Assembly: GCA_023150895.1 (NCBI GenBank) | Contig: JAKLJY010000022.1 | Span: 46,177-83,369, forward strand | Direction of reading: 5' to 3' | Length of the DNA: 37,193 nucleotides | From: Myxococcota bacterium | Lineage (GTDB): Bacteria; Myxococcota_A; Bradymonadia; UBA7976; UBA1532 | Shown here: one piece after another, positions 8,024-14,745 of the stretch | Layout: every line of letters begins with the position of its first letter | How positions within the stretch are numbered: the stretch's first letter is position 1 | Notes under the pieces: model-generated | What the model saw: only the letters and a program-made list of their open reading frames with translations | What the model was told of the DNA's origin: nothing | The model's database searches: none | Position numbers and translations under genes: made by a program

Positions 8024-8551
8024 TCAGTCCGACTTTGGCTTCTTCTTCTTGGCGGGCTTGGAGTCCGATGCGGCGTCGTCGTCCTCGGATTCGTCGTCGG
8101 CGGCCTCGTCCGCGGCGGCTTTCGGGTTCAGCTTGGCGTGCGCCTTGCGGAACCGCGCGCCGGCCCCGGGTTCGAGACGCCAGCGACCGTCCTCCTTGTG
8201 CAGATAGTAGTCGCGCTTCTCCGCGCCGGCCAGCGCCTCGACACGGGCGAAATCGCCCGCGATGGTCTCGTCCTTCACCTCGAGGGCGCGCCCGTCGAAC
8301 GCGAGCTTCGAGACGAGGTCCTGCCAGCCTTCGTCTTCCGTCCGCTGCTGCTGCTCCCAGCGCCTGACGAAACGCCGCTGGCTCTGCACGCTGAAGAGGT
8401 CCCGGACGGCGACGACGTCGCGGGAGGCGGCGGCCTCGCTCGCGCGCTGCACGACTTCGGCCGGGCTGTCCCGGCAGCCCGTCGCGAAGAGCGCGACGAA
8501 CACCGCGAAGAACCATCCGAGGGGCGCCGGTACGGCGGACGAGCGGACCAT
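8024..8551 (-). CDS. Small lipoprotein with NTF2/DUF4878-like domain
   Basis: A 175-residue protein with a lipoprotein signal ending in LFATGC, followed by RDSPAEVVQRASEAAASRD, typical of NTF2-like or DUF4878-type proteins. The central part ends with DYYLHKEDGRWRLEP, the usual closing strand pattern of that fold. The C-terminus is strongly charged: Ala/Asp/Glu-rich, then PAKKKKPKSD. The ATG at 8551 lies four bases after the stop of the zinc-ribbon gene, and the stop is four bases before the RNase Y-like start, so the three form one operon. Role unknown; a periplasmic or envelope-attached binding protein is plausible. Confidence 0.82.
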   Translation of the reverse strand: MVRSSAVPAPLGWFFAVFVALFATGCRDSPAEVVQRASEAAASRDVVAVRDLFSVQSQRRFVRRWEQQQRTEDEGWQDLVSKLAFDGRALEVKDETIAGDFARVEALAGAEKRDYYLHKEDGRWRLEPGAGARFRKAHAKLNPKAAADEAADDESEDDDAASDSKPAKKKKPKSD

Positions 8552-8555
8552 CGGT

Positions 8556-9563
8556 TCAGCGCAGGAAGAACCAGAGCGCGACACCGAGCAACACGACGAT
8601 GCCGACGACCAGGCCGATGATCGCCCCGGTCCCACCACCGGATGCGCTCGAGGGCGCGCTCCGCTCGGCCGCGGCGATCGCCGCCGGCGTCGGGGTCTTC
8701 GAGGCGTCGGCGGACAACGAGAACTGCCGTCGGACGTCGTCGTCGACCTTCTTCTTGGAGGCCTCGGCCAACTCCTTCTGCCGACGATCCGTGGCGTCGC
8801 GGTCCCCCGATTCGGACTCCGACTCGATCGCGGCGAGCTTCTCGGGATCGATCGCGTCCATGAACCAGATCGTCTCGCGGAAACCGCCCTCTGCGGAGGG
8901 CGCGGGCTTCTCGGGCTCCGCTTTGCCGCGGGTGGGGGCGGCCGCCGCCTTGACCGGCTCGGCCGCCTTGACCGGCTCGGCCGCCTTTGCCGGCTCGGCC
9001 GCCTTTGCCGGCTCGGCCGCCTTTGCCGGCTCGGCCTTCGGTGCGGGGCTCTCCGGCTTGCGCTGCGCCGTCGTCTGGTGCTCGGCGGACAGTGACGCGT
9101 CGACGATGATGCTCGGCGTCGGTGCCGCGGGCACCGGCACAATCTGCGGCAGCGGCGCCGCTGCCTTTGCGGGCTCGGGCGCGGGCTCGGGCGTCTTTGC
9201 CGGCTCGGGTGCGGGCTCGGGCGCCTTTGCGGGCTCGGGTGCGGGCTCCGGCGCCTTTGCGGGCTCCGGCGCGGGCTCGCGCGCGGGCTCGGGCGCGGAT
9301 CGGGGCAGCTCGAGCCGCGGCGCCTGAATGAGCGTCGCGTTGAGGTCCGCACTGTCCTCCGACGCGCCGAACTCCATGGGGACCGGCGGAGCGCCGATGA
9401 GCGTCGGTCCGACACCGACGGCCTCCGCCTCGGCGATCAGCGCGGCGGTCGGCGCAACGACGGGGGCCACGGGGACGGCGGCGCCGGGCCCCATCCGGTG
9501 CCCGCACATGCCGCAGAAGTTCGACCCGTCGGGGATGTCGGTCTGACAGGCGGGACATTTCAT
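8556..9563 (-). CDS. Zinc-ribbon protein with Pro/Ala repeats and C-terminal membrane anchor
   Basis: A 335-residue protein starting with a zinc ribbon, CPACQTDIPDGSNFCGMCG (C3, C6, C17, C20). A low-complexity middle has four ten-residue PEPAPEPAKA-type units, then five six-residue AEPAKA/AEPVKA units. A conserved-looking segment GGFRETIWFMDAIDPEKL is followed by a charged helical stretch. A single hydrophobic helix ends the protein (GAIIGLVVGIVVLLGVALWF), so it is probably tail-anchored with a cytoplasmic zinc ribbon. Similar zinc-ribbon membrane proteins occur widely near myxobacterial kinases, but function is unknown. The start is ATG 9563; the longer frame to 9641 adds residues before a zinc ribbon that is normally N-terminal. 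Confidence 0.85.
   Translation of the reverse strand: MKCPACQTDIPDGSNFCGMCGHRMGPGAAVPVAPVVAPTAALIAEAEAVGVGPTLIGAPPVPMEFGASEDSADLNATLIQAPRLELPRSAPEPAREPAPEPAKAPEPAPEPAKAPEPAPEPAKTPEPAPEPAKAAAPLPQIVPVPAAPTPSIIVDASLSAEHQTTAQRKPESPAPKAEPAKAAEPAKAAEPAKAAEPVKAAEPVKAAAAPTRGKAEPEKPAPSAEGGFRETIWFMDAIDPEKLAAIESESESGDRDATDRRQKELAEASKKKVDDDVRRQFSLSADASKTPTPAAIAAAERSAPSSASGGGTGAIIGLVVGIVVLLGVALWFFLR
8947..9036. repeat. Five tandem 18-bp repeats in the zinc-ribbon gene
   Basis: Five contiguous 18-base units begin at 8947, 8965, 8983, 9001 and 9019. The first two are identical to each other and the last three are identical to each other. On the minus strand they encode AEPAKA or AEPVKA units. Exact identity of neighbouring copies suggests recent duplication. 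Confidence 0.93.
9163..9282. repeat. Four tandem 30-bp repeats in the zinc-ribbon gene
   Basis: Four 30-base units start at 9163, 9193, 9223 and 9253, with a partial fifth. Each encodes a ten-residue Pro-Glu-Pro-Ala unit on the minus strand, and copies differ by only a few bases. Confidence 0.92.
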
Positions 9564-9657
9564 CGGCTCGAGCGGTCCTCCCTCTTGGGCCCGCGGGGCC
9601 AGACCCCGGGGCGCAGCGCAATCGGCCTGGGAAAGTACCACCCTGCGGGGGCGTTGG

Positions 9658-10383
9658 CTACAAGGCGGGGGTGACCGCGTCGGCCAGCGCCGTCGTCAGG
9701 TCGTCGAGCGCATCGTCGGACAGCACCTCGGGGCCGAAAGGCGGCATCAGCGTCCCGGGGTGGCGGGGGCGATCGAGCCCTCGCACCGTCCGCGCGAGCG
9801 CCGCGCGGGCCCACGCCCTGCCCCACAGCGCGCCGCCGGGGCCCTCCTCGTGGCAGTGTCGGCAGGCCGCGTCGTAGATTGCTCGCCCGCGGTGGGCATC
9901 GCCCTCGGGGCGTTCCGCCGACTCATCGACCGGGGCCGGCGCGGACACCGGCGCAGCCGGGGGAGCCCCGACCCCGGCACCGGCGCCGGCAGCCGCGGCG
10001 AGGTCCGCGAGCGCAGCCCCGGTCAGTGCCGGGCGGGCGAGCCAGCGCTCCACACAGAGGTTGACGGCGACCTCGACCGAGGGCGCCAGCCCCGACCACA
10101 GCGGCAGGCGTGCCGGCAGCCCGGACAGACGGGGGGCCGGGCGGAGCACGTCGAGCGTCTCCGCGGTGCCATGGCAGTCGGTGCAGGCGAGCCCGGAACG
10201 TCCCAGGCCACGGTCGTCGAGTCGCGCGCGGGCCGGAACGTCCGCGGCCGCCGCGGTCGTCCCCCCCGCGGCCCAGGGCGTCGCCGACGGGGGTGGCAGG
10301 CGGGGCGGCGCGCCGGAGCCGCAGGCGAGGACCGCGGGCACGAGCACCGCGGCGAGCACGGCTTCGAGGGGCGGGCGACGCAC
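9658..10383 (-). CDS. Diheme c-type cytochrome lipoprotein
   Basis: A 241-residue protein starting at GTG 10383, five bases after the stop of the PLP-enzyme gene. The signal peptide ends in a lipobox (AVLAC, Cys21). Two heme c sites are present: CTDCH (67-71) and CRHCH (174-178). The second domain has the usual cytochrome c layout RGRAIYDAACRHCH followed by TLMPPFG, where the Met is the likely axial ligand. An Ala/Pro linker of about 35 residues separates the domains. It should sit on the outer face of a membrane and carry electrons. Its position after the SET and PLP-enzyme genes suggests co-transcription; whether it works with them is not known. No peroxidase or Sox partner genes are visible. 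Confidence 0.87.
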   Translation of the reverse strand: MRRPPLEAVLAAVLVPAVLACGSGAPPRLPPPSATPWAAGGTTAAAADVPARARLDDRGLGRSGLACTDCHGTAETLDVLRPAPRLSGLPARLPLWSGLAPSVEVAVNLCVERWLARPALTGAALADLAAAAGAGAGVGAPPAAPVSAPAPVDESAERPEGDAHRGRAIYDAACRHCHEEGPGGALWGRAWARAALARTVRGLDRPRHPGTLMPPFGPEVLSDDALDDLTTALADAVTPAL

Positions 10384-10388
10384 CGGAC

Positions 10389-11618
10389 TCAGAGGAGAAG
10401 GTGCTCGGTCGCCTGCGCCCGCATGCAGTGATCCGAGCTCATGGCCGCCGCATACCCGCCTGCGTTCAGCAGCACGAGCAGGTCGCCCTCCGCCATCTCG
10501 GGCAGGGGGACATTCTCCGCCCACAGATCGAGCGCCTCGTTGATGTTGCCGGCCAGGGTTACCGGGTGCAGCGCGTCCGGGGACCAGGCGGTCGCCGCTT
10601 CGCCGCGAAGGCGCGCCGGAACGGGCTCACACGGAAGTTTGTAGAAGACGGGCTCCATCGCCAGGTTGAAGCCGCCGTCGACGCCATAGAACAGCGTGTT
10701 GCGCTTGCGCTCGACGGTGTTGAGCTGCAGCACCAGCACGCCGGCATCCTTGACGACGAAGTCCCCGGGCTCGACCCAGATCTCGACGCCCGTGCCCCCG
10801 AACGTCTCGCGAATCACCCCGGCCCAGGTCTCGAGGTCGAGCGCGCGATCCGTCGCGACGTGCGGCACGCCGAGCCCGCCCCCGAGGTTCACGACGCGGG
10901 GGTTCGGTACGCGGTCGAGGAACCAGCGACAGGCATGCAGGACCTCGCGCCAGGCGGGGAGCTGGGCGTTCAGGTAGCCGCAGCCGACGTGAAAATGGAT
11001 GCCCTCGACCTTCAGGCCGACCTGCGCGGCCAGGGCCAGCGCCTCATCGAAGTGCTCGCGATAGATGCCGAACTTCGACGTGCGCTCGCCGGCATAGCGC
11101 AGCAACTGGTTCTCGCCGTAGCCGACACCGAGCGCCGGGTTCACCCGCAAGCCGATGCTGCGGCCCGGCGAGACGGCGCCGAGGCGTCGGATGGTCGAGA
11201 GGCTGTCGCAGTTGATCCAGGTCTCCGGGTTACGGGCCAGGACGTCGAGGTCCGCCGGCGACACGGACGTCGCCGTATAGGAAACCTCGCCCGGCGAGAA
11301 GCCACAGCGTACGGCGTGTCGCAGCTCGTTGGGTGAGCACGCGTCGATGCCGCACAGGCCCGACGTCTTCATCAGCGTGAGCAGCGGGCCGAAGCGGTTC
11401 GCTTTCATGGCGTACCGGATGCGACCGCGCAGCCCCGTCGCGTCGAGGGCGCCCTGAAGGCGGCGCAGGTTGGCCAGGACCCGGGGGCCGGAGTAGAAGT
11501 AGGCAGGCGTCCCGGACCCCCGGGCGGCGTGGGCCAGGTTGACCCCCCCCAAGTGCAGGTCCGTTCCGACGTAACGCAGATCCTCGCGGACCCACCAGAG
11601 CGGCGCGGTGTCCGTCAT
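10389..11618 (-). CDS. Fold-III PLP enzyme, diaminopimelate decarboxylase-like
   Basis: A 409-residue protein of the alanine-racemase-fold decarboxylase family (LysA, ODC). The PLP lysine is K72 in YAMKANRF. HFHVGCG holds H210, NLGGGLG (244-250) is the phosphate-binding loop, and YGVDGGFN and NAGGYA match later family motifs. Several catalytic positions differ: EPGR is EPGD (283-286), and the motif normally written CESxD reads NEALD, so the catalytic Cys is Asn360 while Glu361 remains. The late Asn of YNxRP-type motifs is His (SSDHCMRAQ). It is therefore probably not a housekeeping LysA and may act on another amino acid or catalyse another reaction. It starts three bases after the SET gene stop, indicating one transcript. 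Confidence 0.9.
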   Translation of the reverse strand: MTDTAPLWWVREDLRYVGTDLHLGGVNLAHAARGSGTPAYFYSGPRVLANLRRLQGALDATGLRGRIRYAMKANRFGPLLTLMKTSGLCGIDACSPNELRHAVRCGFSPGEVSYTATSVSPADLDVLARNPETWINCDSLSTIRRLGAVSPGRSIGLRVNPALGVGYGENQLLRYAGERTSKFGIYREHFDEALALAAQVGLKVEGIHFHVGCGYLNAQLPAWREVLHACRWFLDRVPNPRVVNLGGGLGVPHVATDRALDLETWAGVIRETFGGTGVEIWVEPGDFVVKDAGVLVLQLNTVERKRNTLFYGVDGGFNLAMEPVFYKLPCEPVPARLRGEAATAWSPDALHPVTLAGNINEALDLWAENVPLPEMAEGDLLVLLNAGGYAAAMSSDHCMRAQATEHLLL

Positions 11619-11621
11619 GGC

Positions 11622-12170
11622 TCAGCGCCCGTCCGCGTCGAGATCGGGCACGCGCACGGGCTCGCGGCGACCCGTGATCCACTTCCGACAGTTCGGTGCG
11701 CCGCACAGGCAGGGGAACTGTTTGAAGAGGTAGTCTTCCGTGCTGGCGTAATCCATCGTGAGGGCCTGCCCCGGGAGGATGTCCTTCATCGCCCACAGCT
11801 CGAAGCGCCCCATGTCCAGAAAGACGTTGGGATCGCACGCGTGGAGCAAGAACCCCGTGAAGTACGGGTCATAGAGGTGCGCGTCCGACGAGATCTGCAA
11901 CGTGTGCTGCATGACCTCGTGGACGATGGTCCCGCTGATGCGGCAGACCCGGTAACCGCGCTGAAAGGCCCGGCGGGCGTAGACGCCGTAGCCCTTGCCG
12001 AGCTCTTGCCGCGCGACGACGAAGTCGTCTTCGGTCGGATACCCCGTACCCACCATGAAGTGGGCGGGGTAGACCGAGGGGGCTCGGTGGGCGAGGTCGG
12101 TACGGGCAGCGGTCACGGGCGAGAACGAGTCGAGTTCGTGCGGCTCCTGCCGCATCGGTTGGTCTGGCAT
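11622..12170 (-). CDS. SET-domain lysine methyltransferase-like protein
   Basis: A 182-residue protein with clear SET motifs: GKGYGVYARRAF (59-70, AdoMet site), LLHACDPNVFLD (109-120, matching NHSCxPN), ALTMDYASTEDY (137-147, matching ELTYDY) and a post-SET CLCGAPNCRKWITG (154-167). Cys112 with C154, C156 and C161 would form the usual zinc site. SET enzymes transfer methyl groups from AdoMet to lysine side chains. There is no signal peptide, so it is cytoplasmic. The first 45 residues are a variable extension. ATG 12170 is the first start; ATG 12155 is an alternative and neither has a strong ribosome site. It is the first gene of the run containing the PLP enzyme. The substrate is unknown and could be a protein or a small lysine-like molecule. 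Confidence 0.88.
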   Translation of the reverse strand: MPDQPMRQEPHELDSFSPVTAARTDLAHRAPSVYPAHFMVGTGYPTEDDFVVARQELGKGYGVYARRAFQRGYRVCRISGTIVHEVMQHTLQISSDAHLYDPYFTGFLLHACDPNVFLDMGRFELWAMKDILPGQALTMDYASTEDYLFKQFPCLCGAPNCRKWITGRREPVRVPDLDADGR

Positions 12171-12252
12171 ACGGGGGGGACGTCAGTCCTTCCTTGGGGG
12201 TGGAGTCTCGGTTCTCTGGACCCGCGCCGCACCGTGTCGCCACGGCCGACCA

Positions 12253-12270
12253 TCAGCGCGTTCAGCGCGT
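12253..12270. promoter_or_regulatory. Tandem 9-bp repeat in a divergent promoter region
   Basis: The 172-base gap between the SET gene (-) and the metzincin gene (+) contains two exact adjacent copies of TCAGCGCGT, followed by a more AT-rich TATCTTTGATT. Direct repeats of this size in a shared promoter suggest a regulator site; this is inference. Confidence 0.35.
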
Positions 12271-12342
12271 ATCTTTGATTCGAGCCCCGACAGATTCAAG
12301 ACCGTTTCACAGGGGGCAGCCGGGGAGGCATCATCTGCCGCC

Positions 12343-13047
12343 ATGCGGCCCTCGAACCTCTCCTGGACGCTCGCCCTCGCGCTCGTCGTCGGTCCGGGAG
12401 GCCCTGCCCGTGCCCGCGAACCCGCGCCGCTCTCGTTGACGGTCCACATGGCCGAACCGGGGGCGGCGCCCGAGTGGCTCGCGGCCCAGGTGGCGTGGGC
12501 CAACCGCCTGATGGCGCCCGCCGGCGTCGCCGTCGAGGTCACCTCCACCCGGCCCCTCCCCGCGCGGCACGCCCGGCTCATGACGCGCGCCGATCGGGAC
12601 GCGCTCGCCCGCCTGCGCCGCCGGGGCACGATCGATGTCTTCATCGTCGACCACCTCGAGGACGTGGACGAGCCGGGACGAGCGCGGATGGGGGTCCACT
12701 GGCGCCTGCGCCGCGACCGCCAACGGCGCTACGTCATCCTCTCGAAGACCGCCACGCCGACGGTCCTCGCCCACGAACTCGGTCACTATTTCGGAAACGG
12801 ACACACGGACGTCGTCGACAACGTCATGAGCTATGCCCGTTCGGATCCCGAGCGGATGCACTTCGACGAGGTCCAGTCGGGGCGCATTCGCCGGGCCGCC
12901 CGAGCGCTCGTGCGGGCCGGCACCGTGCGGCCCGTCACCCGCCGCCCGGGTCCTCAGCGTCCCGCGGCATCGGGGGCGGCGGTCGGCGGCGCGGCGGCGT
13001 CGGGCGGCGGCGGGGGCGGTGCCGCATCGACCGGGACGACCCCCTGA
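12343..13047 (+). CDS. Secreted metzincin-type zinc metalloprotease
   Basis: A 234-residue protein with an N-terminal signal peptide (hydrophobic TLALALVVG, cleavage probably near ARA-RE). The zinc motif HELGHYFGNGH (144-154) fits HExxHxxGxxH, and VMSYAR (161-166) is the Met-turn, which together define the metzincin clan. Glu145 would be the general base. The domain is short and followed by a Pro/Gly/Ala-rich low-complexity tail from about residue 195. It should act outside the cytoplasm as an endopeptidase. The last 94 bases of the gene overlap the 3' end of the Cys-rich lipoprotein gene on the other strand. The start at ATG 12343 is supported by the signal peptide. Family within the clan not assigned. 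Confidence 0.88.
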   Translation: MRPSNLSWTLALALVVGPGGPARAREPAPLSLTVHMAEPGAAPEWLAAQVAWANRLMAPAGVAVEVTSTRPLPARHARLMTRADRDALARLRRRGTIDVFIVDHLEDVDEPGRARMGVHWRLRRDRQRRYVILSKTATPTVLAHELGHYFGNGHTDVVDNVMSYARSDPERMHFDEVQSGRIRRAARALVRAGTVRPVTRRPGPQRPAASGAAVGGAAASGGGGGGAASTGTTP

Positions 13048-13946
13048 TCCGCGGGCGGCGGCGCGCCCATGTCCGGCGCAGCCGCGCACGGATCACCGTC
13101 GCAGGACGTCCCCGGTCCGGCGAACATGCCGTCGCAGCCGTCCGGGGCCGTCATCGAGCACATGCCCTCGGCGCCACAACAGGCGCCCGGGGCCGTCCGC
13201 ACGCAGATGTCGTCCGGATCGCACCGGCTGTCCCGCCCGAGGAACCGGCCGTCACACGTGACGTTCGTCGCGTTGATGCACTGGTTGTCCCCGCGGCAGC
13301 ACGAGCCCGGCACGGGTTGCGCGCACGGGTTGGGGCTGCAGGTCGTGCCGGCCCCCTGGAAGCTCGCATCGCACCGCCGCTCGTCGTCGACCTGGCACGT
13401 GCCGTTGCTCTGACAGCAGGCCCCGATGACGAGGGAGGGGCACGGATTGGGGTCGCAGGTCGCACCATCGCCCTGGTAGAAGCCGCGGGTGCGCCCGCAC
13501 TCCCGGGCGGTGACCTGCGTACACTCGGAGAGGTCGCTGCAGCAGGCGCCGACGGTGGCCTGCGGGCAGCGATCGGCGCTGCATTCGGTGCCGGGCCCGG
13601 CGAAGTCGCCCCCGTCGGTGAAACAGGCGCTCTGCTCCCGAATCTCGCACGGGTTCTCCGCGTCGCGCAGGCAGCAGGCGCCGCGAACGCCGACCACGCA
13701 GGTGTTCTCGTCGCAGGTCGCCGCACCGGTGAAGAGACGGCCGTCGGCCTCGCACGCGCTCACCGCGGTGATCTCGCAGGTGAGATCGGCGCCACAGCAC
13801 GCCCCGTTCAGCTCCCCGGTCTGGGCCTCGCTGCCGGAGCCACCACAGGCGGAAACGACAAATGCCAGTGCGAGGGTGGCGCGCCCGCGCTTCGCACGGC
13901 GGGGGTCGGCGGAGATCCGGGGGCGGAGGGCGGCGGGCGAGTCCAT
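12954..13946 (-). CDS. Cys-rich repeat lipoprotein with six GACC repeats
   Basis: A 330-residue protein. From ATG 13946 a basic leader precedes a hydrophobic core and lipobox (VVSAC). Six tandem repeats of about 36-43 residues follow, each starting GACC or GSCC, then single Cys, Cys, Cys, Cys with a GxFxGxGTxC-type segment (for example FAGPGTSCDGDPC). This gives six Cys per repeat, probably three disulfides. A Pro/Ala/Asp-rich tail closes the protein. Similar GACC repeats occur in surface proteins of myxobacteria and planctomycetes; function is unknown. The open frame continues upstream to 14030 through a TGAC repeat, but the lipobox position favours 13946. Its 3' end overlaps the protease gene on the opposite strand. 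Confidence 0.87.
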   Translation of the reverse strand: MDSPAALRPRISADPRRAKRGRATLALAFVVSACGGSGSEAQTGELNGACCGADLTCEITAVSACEADGRLFTGAATCDENTCVVGVRGACCLRDAENPCEIREQSACFTDGGDFAGPGTECSADRCPQATVGACCSDLSECTQVTARECGRTRGFYQGDGATCDPNPCPSLVIGACCQSNGTCQVDDERRCDASFQGAGTTCSPNPCAQPVPGSCCRGDNQCINATNVTCDGRFLGRDSRCDPDDICVRTAPGACCGAEGMCSMTAPDGCDGMFAGPGTSCDGDPCAAAPDMGAPPPADQGVVPVDAAPPPPPPDAAAPPTAAPDAAGR

Positions 13947-13981
13947 ACGGGAGCGTCTACCTGGCTGTCGGGCTGACGGAG

Positions 13982-14001
13982 TGACTGACTGACTGACTGA
14001 C
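13982..14001. repeat. TGAC tetranucleotide repeat, five copies
   Basis: Five perfect TGAC copies (+ strand) lie 36 bases upstream of the Cys-rich lipoprotein start, followed by a degenerate CGAC. Repeats of this type can slip during replication and change promoter spacing or upstream frame. Confidence 0.9.
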
Positions 14002-14046
14002 CGACCGCAATGCAAGCGGTCTGCCCCCAACCATCGGACGAGTCGG

Positions 14047-14745
14047 TCAGAACTGCAACGTCAACCCGATCAGGCCGCCGGGACCGGAAGGATCGAGGGT
14101 CCCGATGGACCGCCCGTCGGATTCGAAGGCGACGGGCAGGGAGCGGTCGTAGGTCAGCTCGGCACTCAGACCGATGCCGACCGGCTCGGCGGCGGCAGCC
14201 CCGTCTCCCTCGCCGACGGGAATCTGCCAGAGCCACACGTCCGCACCGGCTCCGATGTGGAATCCGGGCCGGAAGGCCGAGGCTTCGAGGTGGTCGGGAC
14301 CGTACCGCTCATCGAACTCGAGGGCCCACCACCACGCCCCGACCCCCCCTCGGGCATAGAGCTGGACGGCCGCCAGAGGCCGCCAGCGCCAGCCCGCGGA
14401 GAGGCGGACCGACTGCCCCTCGAGCGCGGTGTCGAAGGCCTCGAAGACCTCGCCGGACACCCCGCGGGTCGTCCAGTCGAGGCCCACGAGGAGGCGGTCG
14501 CCGAAGAAGGCGTCGACGCCGAGGCTGCCGCCCGAGACGAGCGCGTCGTCCGAGAGCACGTCGATCTGCTCGTCCTCGATCATCCCCAGGCTTCCGCGGA
14601 GCGTGAGGCGAAGTGTCGGTCGCTCGAACGCGGCGGCGGGCGTGGAGGCGAGGCTGAGGCCGAGGCTGAGCACGAGCCCGGTGACGGCGGCCGGGCGTGC
14701 GCCGACGCGACCTCGGGAGAGCTGGGCAGCGATTGTCGGTTTCAT
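14047..14745 (-). CDS. Outer-membrane beta-barrel protein
   Basis: A 232-residue protein with a signal peptide (GLVLSLGLSLASTPAAA, cut before FERPT). Alternating beta strands follow, such as LRLTLRGSLGM, LLVGLDWTTRG, VRLSAGWRWRPL and LYARGGVGAWWW. It ends in LIGLTLQF with a terminal Phe, the classic signal for outer-membrane barrel insertion. The barrel is probably small, of 8-10 strands, in the OmpA-transmembrane/OmpW size range. It is the last gene of a three-gene operon; its ATG overlaps the stop of the upstream lipoprotein as ATGA (14742-14745). Function not visible; it may serve as anchor or partner for the two lipoproteins made with it. Confidence 0.85.
   Translation of the reverse strand: MKPTIAAQLSRGRVGARPAAVTGLVLSLGLSLASTPAAAFERPTLRLTLRGSLGMIEDEQIDVLSDDALVSGGSLGVDAFFGDRLLVGLDWTTRGVSGEVFEAFDTALEGQSVRLSAGWRWRPLAAVQLYARGGVGAWWWALEFDERYGPDHLEASAFRPGFHIGAGADVWLWQIPVGEGDGAAAAEPVGIGLSAELTYDRSLPVAFESDGRSIGTLDPSGPGGLIGLTLQF

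Noticed and set aside
8134-8152. A sigma-54-like TGGC-N-TTGC element
   Set aside because: It lies inside the small lipoprotein gene, faces no gene and deviates from the consensus at key bases.
10389-11618. Annotation as the housekeeping lysA
   Set aside because: The EPGR and CESxD positions are changed and the gene lies with a SET gene rather than lysine-pathway genes, so the symbol is not justified.
13982-14001. A CRISPR-like or attachment-site interpretation of the TGAC repeat
   Set aside because: The unit is four bases without spacers or integrase genes nearby; it is a simple sequence repeat.
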